Below are positions 18,046 through 26,385 of a stretch of 64,000 bases of DNA, piece by piece. The notes below the pieces were generated by a model. The model was not told the origin of the DNA. It searched no databases and saw only the letters and a program-made list of their open reading frames with translations. This stretch comes from JBNGOQ01 sp050589645 (GTDB lineage: Bacteria > Bacteroidota > Bacteroidia > Flavobacteriales > Flavobacteriaceae). Within the stretch, counting starts at the first letter, position 1; each line of letters begins with the position of its first letter. Made by a program: the position numbers and the translations under genes. The stretch spans positions 897,977 to 961,976 of the forward strand of contig NZ_JBNGOQ010000003.1 in assembly GCF_050589645.1 (NCBI RefSeq), given 5' to 3'.

Positions 18046-18768
18046 ATGGAAAAACGAATTTATACCGATAAGCAGGAAGTAGCCGAACATTTTGCACGTT
18101 ATTTTGCATCGCTGGCACAGGACTCGGCCGTAGTACATGTGGCCCTGTCCGGGGGGAGTACCCCAAAAGTGGTTTTTGATTTCATGGCCGAGCAGTTTGG
18201 AACCGTAATCGATTGGACCAAAGTTCGTTTCTATTGGGGAGACGAACGTTGTGTGCCCCCAGATCATGTGGAGAGCAACTACAAAATGACCATGGATCAT
18301 TTGTTGTCCAAGGTAGCGGTTTCCTCCACGCAGGTTTTTCGCATCAAAGGTGAGCGAGATCCTGAGGAAGAAGCCAAGGCCTATGGTGCACTTTTGGACA
18401 CCGAGCTACCCAAGGCGAATGGAATACCCCAGTTTGATTTGGTCATCCTGGGCATGGGCGATGATGGACATACTGCATCCATTTTTCCGCATGAGATCGG
18501 GCTGTGGCATGCCGATGAAAATTGTAAAGTAGCTGTGCACCCCGATTCCGGACAACGAAGAATCACCATAAATGGAAAGATTATCAACAATGCCAAAAAT
18601 GTGGCCTTTCTTGTGACGGGGAGCAGCAAATCGGAAAAGGTCAGGGAAATAATGCATAGGGAAGCAGGTTTTGAGGCCTATCCCGCAGCTTTGGTTTCCC
18701 CAGAATCTGGCAATTTGTTGTGGTTCTTAGATCAAGACGCTGCCCAAGGAATTAGCGCTTCAACCTAA
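18046..18768 (+). CDS. pgl: 6-phosphogluconolactonase
   Basis: A 240-residue NagB/DevB-type lactonase that hydrolyses 6-phosphogluconolactone. Motifs: ALSGGSTPKVVFD (about 36-48), VRFYWGDERCVPPDHVESN (about 64-82) and the catalytic region GMGDDGHTASIFP (about 145-157). It is in operon order with zwf. Its last 17 bases overlap the convergent thioesterase gene. Confidence 0.96.
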   Translation: MEKRIYTDKQEVAEHFARYFASLAQDSAVVHVALSGGSTPKVVFDFMAEQFGTVIDWTKVRFYWGDERCVPPDHVESNYKMTMDHLLSKVAVSSTQVFRIKGERDPEEEAKAYGALLDTELPKANGIPQFDLVILGMGDDGHTASIFPHEIGLWHADENCKVAVHPDSGQRRITINGKIINNAKNVAFLVTGSSKSEKVREIMHREAGFEAYPAALVSPESGNLLWFLDQDAAQGISAST

Positions 18769-19300
18769 TTTTGATATTTTCCTTGCCCAAAGACTCCAAA
18801 TGGGCCTCCATCTTAAATTTGGAAGCGTCAAAAAGGGTACTTCTGGAGGATGCCTGTTCCTTTCGTTGTATACTCCTTGCGAATCTTCGAATCCCTTGTT
18901 TGTCTACCACGATCAGACCGGGCACAGGGATACTTTTCCCCTCGGCATCTTTGGCAACCATGGTGAAATACGAAGAGTTACAATGTTTTTTCTTGCCTGA
19001 GGTAATATTCTCCGATTCTACGCGGACGCCTACAACCATGGAGGTCCTTCCCGTATAGTTGATGGAAGCTTTTAGCGTTACCAGCTCGCCCACCTCTATC
19101 GGGTTCCTAAAATCCACCTTGTTTACCGAAGCCGTTACACAATAGCTTTGCGAATGTTTGGACGCGCAAGCAAAAGCAATTTGATCCATCAGGTTTAAAA
19201 TATAGCCACCATGGATCTTACCGCTAAAATTGGAGTGGGAGGGCAGCATCAGTTCCGTAATGGATACCCGCGACTCCCGGGCCGTTTTATATTTTTCCAT
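18752..19300 (-). CDS. Acyl-CoA thioesterase (hotdog fold)
   Basis: A 182-residue hotdog-fold thioesterase. The active-site pattern SHSNFSGKIHGGYILNLMDQIAFACAS (about 21-47, with the N-F-x-G-x-I-H-G-G-x2-L core) matches the YciA/BACH family of CoA thioesterases. A C-terminal extension rich in Arg and Lys follows the domain (about 140-182). It is probably cytoplasmic and housekeeping. The gene ends inside the 3' end of pgl on the opposite strand and starts 11 bases after the next leftward gene. Confidence 0.92.
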   Translation of the reverse strand: MEKYKTARESRVSITELMLPSHSNFSGKIHGGYILNLMDQIAFACASKHSQSYCVTASVNKVDFRNPIEVGELVTLKASINYTGRTSMVVGVRVESENITSGKKKHCNSSYFTMVAKDAEGKSIPVPGLIVVDKQGIRRFARSIQRKEQASSRSTLFDASKFKMEAHLESLGKENIKIRLKR

Positions 19301-19311
19301 TTTTCACCTGT

Positions 19312-19647
19312 TTACAATTCTTCCAGAATGGAATTCCCCTTTGAATTATTTCCTGAGGTCCACTGCCAACTTTCATGTAAGCGAATTTTTCCGTTAGGAG
19401 CAATTTGGGGTCGGGAGGTACAGATACCGGTCATTAGCACACCATCCTTATTGACCTGGTGATACCTCATTTCTATAGTCCCCGCTTCATCCACCAATCC
19501 GATAAGATGGCCCTTTAGAATTCCGCCCCCTTCATACGCTGAAGTCAGTATGTTGCCCTCTTGGGTATAACAAAAAATGGTTTCTTCGGAGGTTTCCGCA
19601 TTTTTGGTATTCCTGATGGGCCTGAATCGTTTGTTATTGTAGTTCAT
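19312..19647 (-). CDS. Small conserved protein of unknown function
   Basis: A 111-residue protein made mostly of short beta strands with glycines at regular spacing (CYTQEGNILTSAYEGGGILKGHLIGLVDEAGTIEMRYHQ...GKIRLHESWQW). Similar proteins in Flavobacteriaceae often carry the database name 'n-acetylglutamate synthase', but I see no GNAT fold or any feature to support that reaction. It has no signal peptide. It is cotranscribed with the thioesterase, 11 bases apart. Confidence 0.8.
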   Translation of the reverse strand: MNYNNKRFRPIRNTKNAETSEETIFCYTQEGNILTSAYEGGGILKGHLIGLVDEAGTIEMRYHQVNKDGVLMTGICTSRPQIAPNGKIRLHESWQWTSGNNSKGNSILEEL

Positions 19648-19740
19648 TTATATGTGATTGGGAATTAAACACTGGAGATACATACGTTTCGGATTGCGAT
19701 CCAACCAACAACCGTTAACCATATCCCATCAACTGTTTTT

Positions 19741-21072
19741 TTACTCTTCATCAAAATCATCCTCTTCCGCCCTTTTAAGGATGGGTTCCGGAATGGATTT
19801 CTTTGCCTTGGCGCCCATTTTCTTCAGTTTTTCGATGCTGATTATGATGTTGCCCCTGCCTTCTACCAATTTGTTCATGGCCCCCTTATATTCTGTCTTG
19901 GCCTCATCCATTTTTTTGCCCACCTTGGTCAAATCGGACACAAAACCTTCAAATTTATCATATAATGCACCGGCCTGTCGGGCAATTTCAATGGCGTTCT
20001 TTTGCTGCTTCTCGTTGTTCCACATGCTGTCAATGGTCCGCAGCGTGGCCAAAAGGGTGGACGGGGTAACGATTACGATGTTTTGCTCAAAAGCCTTATT
20101 ATAAAGGTTAGCGTCATTGTTGATCGCAACGGCAAAAGCCGGTTCTATGGGTACGAACATCAGCACAAAATCGGGACTTTCCATTTCGTAAAGGTCTTCG
20201 TATTTTTTTGCCGATAATTGATCCACATGTTTTCTCAGGGAATGGATATGGTCCTTTAAAAATTTCTCCCGCTCTTCGTCCTCGGCATTTACATAGCGCT
20301 CGTAATCTGTCAGTGAAACTTTGGAATCGACGATCATTTTTTTACCATCGGGCAGATGGATGATGACATCGGGCAGTACGCGGGTTCCGTCGTCCAAGGT
20401 AAAGCTTTGCTGTATGGAGTATTCACGGTCTTTCTCCAGCCCTGACTTTTCCAGAACCCGCTCCAACACCAGTTCTCCCCAATTTCCCTGCATTTTGCTA
20501 TCTCCTTTTAAAGCCTTGGTCAAATTTTCGGCTTCTTGGGTAATCTTGAGGTTTTGGTTTTGCAGGTGAAGCAGCTGTTCCTTTAAGGCAGAATGAATGC
20601 TGATGTTCTCTTTTTGGCTTTCTTCCACTTTTTTCTCGAACAACTGTATTTTTTCTTGGAGCGGATTCAAGATATTTTTAATGTTCTTCTGATTTTGTTC
20701 GGTAAACTTGGTACTTTTTTCGTCGAGGATCTTGTTCGCCAAATTTTCAAATTCCTTGGTAAATTTTTCCTGCAAACGCTCCACTTCCTCCTTTTGCTCC
20801 TCGTTTTTTTGTTGTAGGTTTTCCAGGTCAGATTCGTAGCGGGTAATTTTATTGCCAAGGAACTCCTTTTCTGTCCGCAACTGTCCCTTTTCCTCTGTTG
20901 CGTTTTCCAATTTTCCTTCCAATGCGGCTACATGGTGTTGCAGTTGCTTTTCCCGTTCTACAAGTGTACTCTGCTTCGATTTTGTCTTGAGATTCTGGAT
21001 ATAAGCGCCTAAAAAGTAACCAATGGCCAGAAAGAGTGTTCCAAGGATAATATAAACAAGCAAATCGTTCAT
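19741..21072 (-). CDS. rmuC: DNA recombination protein RmuC
   Basis: A 443-residue protein: an N-terminal transmembrane helix (about 4-24), a long coiled coil rich in Glu, Lys, Gln (about 30-180), and the RmuC nuclease-like domain (about 185-400) with MQGNWGELVLERVLEKSGL, LPDVIIHLPDGKKMIVDSKVSL and the FVPIEPAFAVA block. RmuC limits inverted-repeat rearrangements in E. coli and has a PD-(D/E)XK-type fold. The C-terminal tail is acidic (RAEEDDFDEE). Monocistronic. Confidence 0.95.
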   Translation of the reverse strand: MNDLLVYIILGTLFLAIGYFLGAYIQNLKTKSKQSTLVEREKQLQHHVAALEGKLENATEEKGQLRTEKEFLGNKITRYESDLENLQQKNEEQKEEVERLQEKFTKEFENLANKILDEKSTKFTEQNQKNIKNILNPLQEKIQLFEKKVEESQKENISIHSALKEQLLHLQNQNLKITQEAENLTKALKGDSKMQGNWGELVLERVLEKSGLEKDREYSIQQSFTLDDGTRVLPDVIIHLPDGKKMIVDSKVSLTDYERYVNAEDEEREKFLKDHIHSLRKHVDQLSAKKYEDLYEMESPDFVLMFVPIEPAFAVAINNDANLYNKAFEQNIVIVTPSTLLATLRTIDSMWNNEKQQKNAIEIARQAGALYDKFEGFVSDLTKVGKKMDEAKTEYKGAMNKLVEGRGNIIISIEKLKKMGAKAKKSIPEPILKRAEEDDFDEE

Positions 21073-21135
21073 GTGTTCAACGTCTTTGGAGTAAAGATAA
21101 AGCTTTGCCGTTAAAAAAAGATCCCGACAAGAAGG

Positions 21136-21930
21136 CTATTTGTTCACCTTGAAGGAGGCGGTATCCGGGTCAAATCGGATGGTGTCGGGAGGGAACAGAC
21201 CTTCAAAGTGTTTTTGTTGGATCAATTCCCCAGGGGTACCAAAAGTATTTCCTTTTTGATCCAACAATACCATTTTATCGCACAGTTGTATGGCCATGTC
21301 TATCTCATGAGTGGTGAACAAAATGGTTTTCCCCGTTTCGTGCGCAATGGATTTCAATAACTTTAAGATATGCACCTTGTGGTAGAGGTCCAAATGGGTG
21401 GTGGGCTCATCCAACAATATCAGGGAGGTGTCCTGGGCCAGCGCCCTGGCAATCATTACCTTCTGCAATTGCCCATCGCTAAGCTCGTAGCACTTTTTGT
21501 ATTGCAGTGCTTCCAGGCCTACCATGGCAATGGCATTTTTAATTTTTGACGCATCGTCCGGGGAAAGGGTCCCCAACCAGTTGGTATAGGGTTGCCTGCC
21601 CAAGGCGATCAATTCCCTTACGGTAAGATTTTTGGACGCTATGGGCTCGGTCAGTACAATGCTGATCTTGGATGCAAGTTCCAAAGGGGTATGGTGCTCC
21701 AGAGGAATATTGTTTACCCAAATGCTTCCTGCCAATTTGCGCTGTACCCGGCCCAGGGTTCTCAAAAGGGTGGATTTTCCTACCCCATTGATGCCGACTA
21801 TGGCGGCAAGTTCTCCTTGCAGTATGGAAAAACGGATGCCCTTAAGAATGTAGTTTTGTACTTTCTTGGCGTTATATCCTATGCCTAGGTCACGGGCCTC
21901 CAGGGCGATATGTGGGTTGCTTGTGCTAAT
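21136..21930 (-). CDS. btuD: Vitamin B12 ABC importer ATPase (BtuD/FecE-like), start codon uncertain
   Basis: An ABC ATPase of about 255-265 residues. All parts are visible: Walker A GINGVGKST, signature LSDGQLQKV, Walker B LILLDEPTTHLD and the switch His in TTHEID. The open frame reaches left-to-right only as far back as a stop at 21951-21949 and contains no ATG, GTG or TTG before Walker A. An ATG two bases beyond the permease stop (21952) is in another frame and hits a TAG after eight codons. I give the rare ATT at 21930 as a nominal start; a frameshift, sequencing error or non-AUG start are all possible. It is the third gene of the leftward importer operon. Confidence 0.8.
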   Translation of the reverse strand: MSTSNPHIALEARDLGIGYNAKKVQNYILKGIRFSILQGELAAIVGINGVGKSTLLRTLGRVQRKLAGSIWVNNIPLEHHTPLELASKISIVLTEPIASKNLTVRELIALGRQPYTNWLGTLSPDDASKIKNAIAMVGLEALQYKKCYELSDGQLQKVMIARALAQDTSLILLDEPTTHLDLYHKVHILKLLKSIAHETGKTILFTTHEIDMAIQLCDKMVLLDQKGNTFGTPGELIQQKHFEGLFPPDTIRFDPDTASFKVNK

Positions 21931-21953
21931 GGATAAGGTGCTTTGCGTTCATG

Positions 21954-22985
21954 CTAAAATATCATTTTCTTTTTTCGTACCAACAACCAGATGACCACAG
22001 GTGCCCCAATAATGGAGGTAATGGCATTGATAGGTAGAATATAGGCCGATGTAGGTAACTGGGCCAGTATATCGCAGAGTAGCAATAGAATGGCCCCGTA
22101 GATCAACACCGCGGGTATCAGCACCCGGTGATCGGTAGTATCAAATATCTGTCGGGTCAGATGTGGAACAGCCAGGCCAATAAAGGCTATGGGGCCTGCA
22201 AAAGCTGTAATACCACCAGCCAGTAAGCCTGTTGCGATGATGATGATCAGTCGTGATTTTTTGATGTTCACACCCAAACTTCTAGCATAATTTTCCCCCA
22301 GCAATAATGCGTTCAGCGGTTTCATGGACAAGATACTGAGTAGCAGTCCGATTATTATGATTATGGCCAGAAGTAGTAATTGCTGCCACGACAGGTTGCC
22401 CACACTGCCAAAGGACCAATAGACAAACTGCTGCAGCTTGGTGGCATCCGTAAAATAGGACAGCACGCTTACAATGGCCGCCGTGATGCTCCCAAACATA
22501 AGACCAATGATCAACAGGGCCATGGTGTCCTTTATTCGCGAAGCCACAATGGTAACGGCCAAGAGCACCAAAAAGCTACCTATACTGGCGGCTATGGCCA
22601 AGGAAACATCACTAACGATTCCAAAGGAAAATAGGCCAGAAAGGAGGGAAGACCCCATGATAAGCAATGCCGCGCCCAAACTGGCGCCAGAACTGATTCC
22701 CAAAACAAAGGGACCGGCCAAAGGGTTGCGAAACAAGGTCTGCATGAGCAAGCCGCTAAGGGACAGCCCGCTCCCCACCAGAATTGTGGTAAACGCCTTG
22801 GGCATCCTATAGTTCCATATGATGTAACTCCAGGAATCCTGGGATACCTTGCCGCCTACAATGGCGTTGAACGTATCCTTCAACGGAATGGACACGGACC
22901 CCAAACTAACATTGAGACCCAGGCAACCCAGTAGTACAAGGGTCAAAACAAGAAAAGAGGAACGATATGTTTTTGAGGTCGACAC
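21954..22985 (-). CDS. btuC: Vitamin B12 ABC importer permease (FecCD family)
   Basis: A 343-residue inner-membrane permease with about ten transmembrane helices. Family hallmarks: RMPKAFTTILVGSGLSLSGLLMQTLFRNPLAGPFVLGISSG near the N-terminus and GPIAFIGLAVPHLTR near 270. It starts with GTG directly after the stop of the binding-protein gene (TAA-GTG), so translation is coupled. The cobalamin assignment comes from the neighbouring B12 riboswitch and receptor; iron-siderophore permeases are in the same family. Confidence 0.9.
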   Translation of the reverse strand: MSTSKTYRSSFLVLTLVLLGCLGLNVSLGSVSIPLKDTFNAIVGGKVSQDSWSYIIWNYRMPKAFTTILVGSGLSLSGLLMQTLFRNPLAGPFVLGISSGASLGAALLIMGSSLLSGLFSFGIVSDVSLAIAASIGSFLVLLAVTIVASRIKDTMALLIIGLMFGSITAAIVSVLSYFTDATKLQQFVYWSFGSVGNLSWQQLLLLAIIIIIGLLLSILSMKPLNALLLGENYARSLGVNIKKSRLIIIIATGLLAGGITAFAGPIAFIGLAVPHLTRQIFDTTDHRVLIPAVLIYGAILLLLCDILAQLPTSAYILPINAITSIIGAPVVIWLLVRKKKMIF

Positions 22986-24131
22986 TTAGTTTAGGGGCTT
23001 AAAGAAAACAGGGACATGGTCCGGTAGCAGTTCTGGATGAAAAATATGGATAAGGTCCTTTAAAACCAGGTCGGGACGGTTGGGGGCCTGTTCATAGAAG
23101 AGCAGGCCGCCGGTAGCGCCTTTTGCAATCGTATTGGAATACACTTTTTTGTTCTTAAAGGCTCCAAACTCCTGATAATGCTTGTTGGCCTCGTTCATGG
23201 CGTCATAGCTGGTAAGCATGGAGGGATTTAACCAAAATTCTGCCTCGCTTGCCCGATCAAGGACACTTTCCAGGCTTAGGGATAGGCTTCCGGTCTCTTG
23301 GTTTTCATTCCACAAATATTGGGTATGCGCATCTTCCAAAAAGCGGGCCATCCAACTTTTACCACCGGCAACGTACCAAACATCCTTGAACAATCCGCCT
23401 GTTAGGACCGTAGGTTTTTCTCCGGCCTTTTTTCCTAGGCTTTTGGCATCGTTATAGGCGCTTTCAATCTGCCCGAAAATACTATCGGCTTCTTTCTCCA
23501 ACCCGAAAAAGGGCGCAAAAAATTTGACCCACTCGGCCTTGCCCAAAGGAGTTTCCTCGGTCCAATCCCCATTGTAGACCACGGGAACCCTGGATTTTTT
23601 CAGGGTGGTATACGCATTGTTTTTGTTGTTGATTCCAAAACCTACGACCACCTCGGGATTTAGGGCAATTACCCGTTCTGTGTTTATATTTTCATTACTG
23701 CCCAGTTCCTGTACCTTGCCCTGATCGATGCGCTTCCTGGTATAGTCAGATGAAATAAAATCCGTTTGGGGAAAGCCCACCAAACGGTCCGCTACCCCAA
23801 GCGCCTCCAGCGCTGGAATATGGGTCGTGGAAGTGACCACGATATGTTCCACGGGAACTGCGACGATGGCGTCATAGGCATCCCTGCTGAGGGAAATGGA
23901 TGCCATTTTTTCCTTGGGTACCAAGGCATAGGTAAAGGCCGTTTCCGAATTGGGCCATGGCGAGGTGATTTTGATAAGCGTTAGGCCCGTACCCGAGTGC
24001 TCTATGCGGAAACCTTTTGCATGGGTAATGCTGACACTTCGGGATTCTTCCACCACAGGGAAGCCCTCTTTTTTTTCCTGCTTACAGGCAAAAAGGATAA
24101 AAAGAAAAAGTAAGATGGAGGTGTTTTTCAA
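22986..24131 (-). CDS. btuF: Periplasmic B12-binding lipoprotein (BtuF-like)
   Basis: A 381-residue substrate-binding protein of the helical-backbone class (PF01497). The N-terminus MKNTSILLFLFILFACKQ is a lipoprotein signal with the lipobox ending at Cys16. Typical strands follow: IVVTSTTHIPALEALGVADRLVG and ERVIALNPEVVVGFGINN. It is first in the leftward btuF-btuC-btuD operon, and back to back with the riboswitch-controlled receptor. The riboswitch is on the opposite strand and does not cover this gene. Confidence 0.9.
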   Translation of the reverse strand: MKNTSILLFLFILFACKQEKKEGFPVVEESRSVSITHAKGFRIEHSGTGLTLIKITSPWPNSETAFTYALVPKEKMASISLSRDAYDAIVAVPVEHIVVTSTTHIPALEALGVADRLVGFPQTDFISSDYTRKRIDQGKVQELGSNENINTERVIALNPEVVVGFGINNKNNAYTTLKKSRVPVVYNGDWTEETPLGKAEWVKFFAPFFGLEKEADSIFGQIESAYNDAKSLGKKAGEKPTVLTGGLFKDVWYVAGGKSWMARFLEDAHTQYLWNENQETGSLSLSLESVLDRASEAEFWLNPSMLTSYDAMNEANKHYQEFGAFKNKKVYSNTIAKGATGGLLFYEQAPNRPDLVLKDLIHIFHPELLPDHVPVFFKPLN

Positions 24132-24218
24132 GGCCCGTTCTGTTTACCGTTCAAAAGTAGCATTATTTAAATTCTGCCAAAAAGATTAAACAAAATGTTT
24201 ACCTTCGCATCGAATTTA

Positions 24219-24410
24219 GGTTCGTATCCGTACAATTATGGATATGATTAAAAGGGAATCCGGTGCAAATCCGGAACTGTTCCCGCAACTGTAAGCTAAG
24301 TCCCTTTAGGGATGCTTGCTACATCTTCAAAACCACTGCCGGTGTAAAACCATTTTTGGTCCCGGTGGGAAGGTACGTAGCAAGACGCAAGTCAGGAGAC
24401 CTGCCCAATT
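24219..24410 (+). ncRNA. Cobalamin riboswitch
   Basis: The conserved core is readable: AAAAGGGAA...GGTGCAAATCC...CCCGCAACTGTAAGC (24250-24296), the CCACTGCC/GGTGGGAAGG pairing (24332-24373) and the B12 box AGTCAGGAGACCTGCC (about 24389-24404). It binds adenosylcobalamin or a related corrinoid and should repress the downstream receptor gene. A promoter-like TACCTTCG lies at 24200-24207. Confidence 0.95.
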
Positions 24411-24474
24411 CAAAACAATAATGTTAAACTTTCGGGATAAAAGTTTGCGTATGGGTACAGACATACTAACCTCC

Positions 24475-24492
24475 CGTTTATTCGATTAAACG
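24475..24492 (+). promoter_or_regulatory. Hairpin just upstream of the receptor ATG (possible expression platform)
   Basis: CGTTTA-ttcgat-TAAACG forms a 6-base-pair hairpin that ends two bases before the ATG at 24495. It lies between the riboswitch and the gene, so it could govern translation start. A second inverted repeat (AAACTTT/AAAGTTT, about 24426-24446) lies upstream and may compete with it. Confidence 0.5.
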
Positions 24493-24494
24493 AA

Positions 24495-26357
24495 ATGAAC
24501 AAAAGACTTTTTGGCCTTTGTACCGCCGTAATGGCGTGCACGGGAGTTGCCGCACAGCAACAAAACGATTCTACGCGACTTCAAAAATTGGACGAAGTGG
24601 TGGTAAGTGATTCCCGTTTCCCTTTAAAAAGAGAAAATTCGGGTAAAACGGTCATCAAAATCGGTGCCGATGAATTGGCGAAGAACCAGGGCAAGACCCT
24701 TGCAGAGATTATCAACACCAAAAGTGGCCTGGAGATTACCGGGAGCCGGGGCCGAGACGGAACGGTACTGGGCGTTTTTGCCCGGGGCGGCAGGGGACGT
24801 CAGGTATTGATCCTTCTGGACGGTGTACGGATTTCAGACCCCTCCTCCTTTTCCCAGGAATACGATATGAGATTGCTTTCCCCGGCCAATATTGAATCCA
24901 TCGAAATTATCAAGGGTGCTGCCAGTACCTTATATGGGACCAACGCGGCCACAGCCGTAATCAACATTGTGACGAAGAAAGCATCCGGAGAACCTGTTTC
25001 AGGAACCTTTCGATCGAGTTTGGGTACGCAACAAACCGCAGCCGATCAAAATTATAATATCTCGGAATTTTCAAACAGTGTGCTGGTCAATGGTACCTTG
25101 TCACGTTTTACCTATGTCGCAGGCTTTTCCCATCGCTTTTCGGATGGCCTATCGGCCTTGGTAACCCCTGGAGACGAAAAGGACGATTTCTCCAATTACA
25201 GCACGGATGTCAAACTAGGCTATCGCGTCAGCGATGCTTTTACCATCGGTCTATATGGCAACCAGACCAAATTGAATTCCCAATTTGACGAATCGTTCGG
25301 CTTTGTAGATGCACCGTATTCGTTTACCAGCGAGCAGGAACGGCTCGGGGTTTCCTCGGTTTTTTCCTATGAAGGTGGTTCCGTAAACCTCAATGGGGCC
25401 TACACCGACTATACTTCGGAAAGTGTCAGTGCATTTCCCAGTAGTTTTGAAGGGGACAACTACGTGGTGGACGTGTACAACAAATACAATTTCAACGAAC
25501 GATTTTATACAATTCTTGGTGTAAATTATCTAAAGGATCGAGCCACGTTTGGAGCCGATGCCGAGTTTACCCTGGTGGACCCCTATGCCAATGTGGTCTA
25601 TGTTTCCCCTTTTGGCCTAAACATCAACACAGGCCTTCGTGTAAACAATCATTCGGAATATGGAACGCACTTGGTATACCATATAAACCCTTCGTATCGT
25701 TTTAAGACCAATAAGGGATATTTTAAACTCCTTGGGTCCTATGCCACTTCCTATATTACGCCCTCTTTGATTCAATTGTTTGGGGATTTTGGGGCCAATC
25801 CCAATTTGGAACCTGAAGAAAACCGTACGATCGAAGGCGGCTTGGAATATGCCTGTACCAACGGTTTTAGGGTGAGTGCGCTGTACTTTGACCGGAAGGA
25901 AGAGAATTTTATCACCTTTGATCAGAATTTCATGAGCATCAATGCGGAGGGCACTATTGATGCCCAGGGGGTGGAAGTGGAAGTGGATTGGTCTCCAGTG
26001 GAAGAACTTCAGCTAAACGCCAATTACACCTTTACCGAGAGGAAAGGAGACGCTGCCATCCGTATTCCCAAGCACAAAATAAATGCTTCCCTAGCCTATG
26101 CCATTACCGAAGGAACCAATGCGTCCATTAGCTACGCCCTTACGGGACAGCGAACGGATACGGATTTTAATACCTTCACCACTGTGGAACTGGATGCTTT
26201 CTCCTTAGTGGATGTATATTTGAGCCATGAGTTGCTCGATAAAAAGCTAAAACTCTTTGTCAACGCCAGCAATTTGCTCAATGAAACCTATACCGAGGTC
26301 ATTGGTTTTACGACCCGGGGGCGAAACTTGCGAATTGGGATGCAATTGCGTTTGTAA
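24495..26357 (+). CDS. btuB: TonB-dependent receptor, BtuB-type
   Basis: A 620-residue outer-membrane receptor. Signal peptide at residues 1-20, ending ...CTGVAAQQ. A TonB-box-like LDEVVVSD follows (about 32-39), then the plug (NQGKTLAEIINTKSGLEITG, GRGRQVLILLDGVRISDPS, IEIIKGAASTLYGTNAATAVINI) and a 22-strand barrel ending in the terminal strand GRNLRIGMQLRL. The size matches BtuB (about 600) rather than the large SusC type. A cobalamin riboswitch precedes it, so vitamin B12 or another corrinoid is the likely ligand. Confidence 0.94.
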   Translation: MNKRLFGLCTAVMACTGVAAQQQNDSTRLQKLDEVVVSDSRFPLKRENSGKTVIKIGADELAKNQGKTLAEIINTKSGLEITGSRGRDGTVLGVFARGGRGRQVLILLDGVRISDPSSFSQEYDMRLLSPANIESIEIIKGAASTLYGTNAATAVINIVTKKASGEPVSGTFRSSLGTQQTAADQNYNISEFSNSVLVNGTLSRFTYVAGFSHRFSDGLSALVTPGDEKDDFSNYSTDVKLGYRVSDAFTIGLYGNQTKLNSQFDESFGFVDAPYSFTSEQERLGVSSVFSYEGGSVNLNGAYTDYTSESVSAFPSSFEGDNYVVDVYNKYNFNERFYTILGVNYLKDRATFGADAEFTLVDPYANVVYVSPFGLNINTGLRVNNHSEYGTHLVYHINPSYRFKTNKGYFKLLGSYATSYITPSLIQLFGDFGANPNLEPEENRTIEGGLEYACTNGFRVSALYFDRKEENFITFDQNFMSINAEGTIDAQGVEVEVDWSPVEELQLNANYTFTERKGDAAIRIPKHKINASLAYAITEGTNASISYALTGQRTDTDFNTFTTVELDAFSLVDVYLSHELLDKKLKLFVNASNLLNETYTEVIGFTTRGRNLRIGMQLRL

Positions 26358-26385
26358 ACATGCCGTTAGCCATAAAAACGATACT

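Noticed and set aside
19312..19647. N-acetylglutamate synthase activity
   Set aside because: The database-style name is known for relatives, but the 111-residue protein has no acetyltransferase or kinase-fold motif.
26257..26385. Longer start for the BtuF-like protein at 26257
   Set aside because: The added 43 residues lie inside the btuB coding sequence in another frame. MIKVCSFLPAVTQ is the natural family N-terminus.
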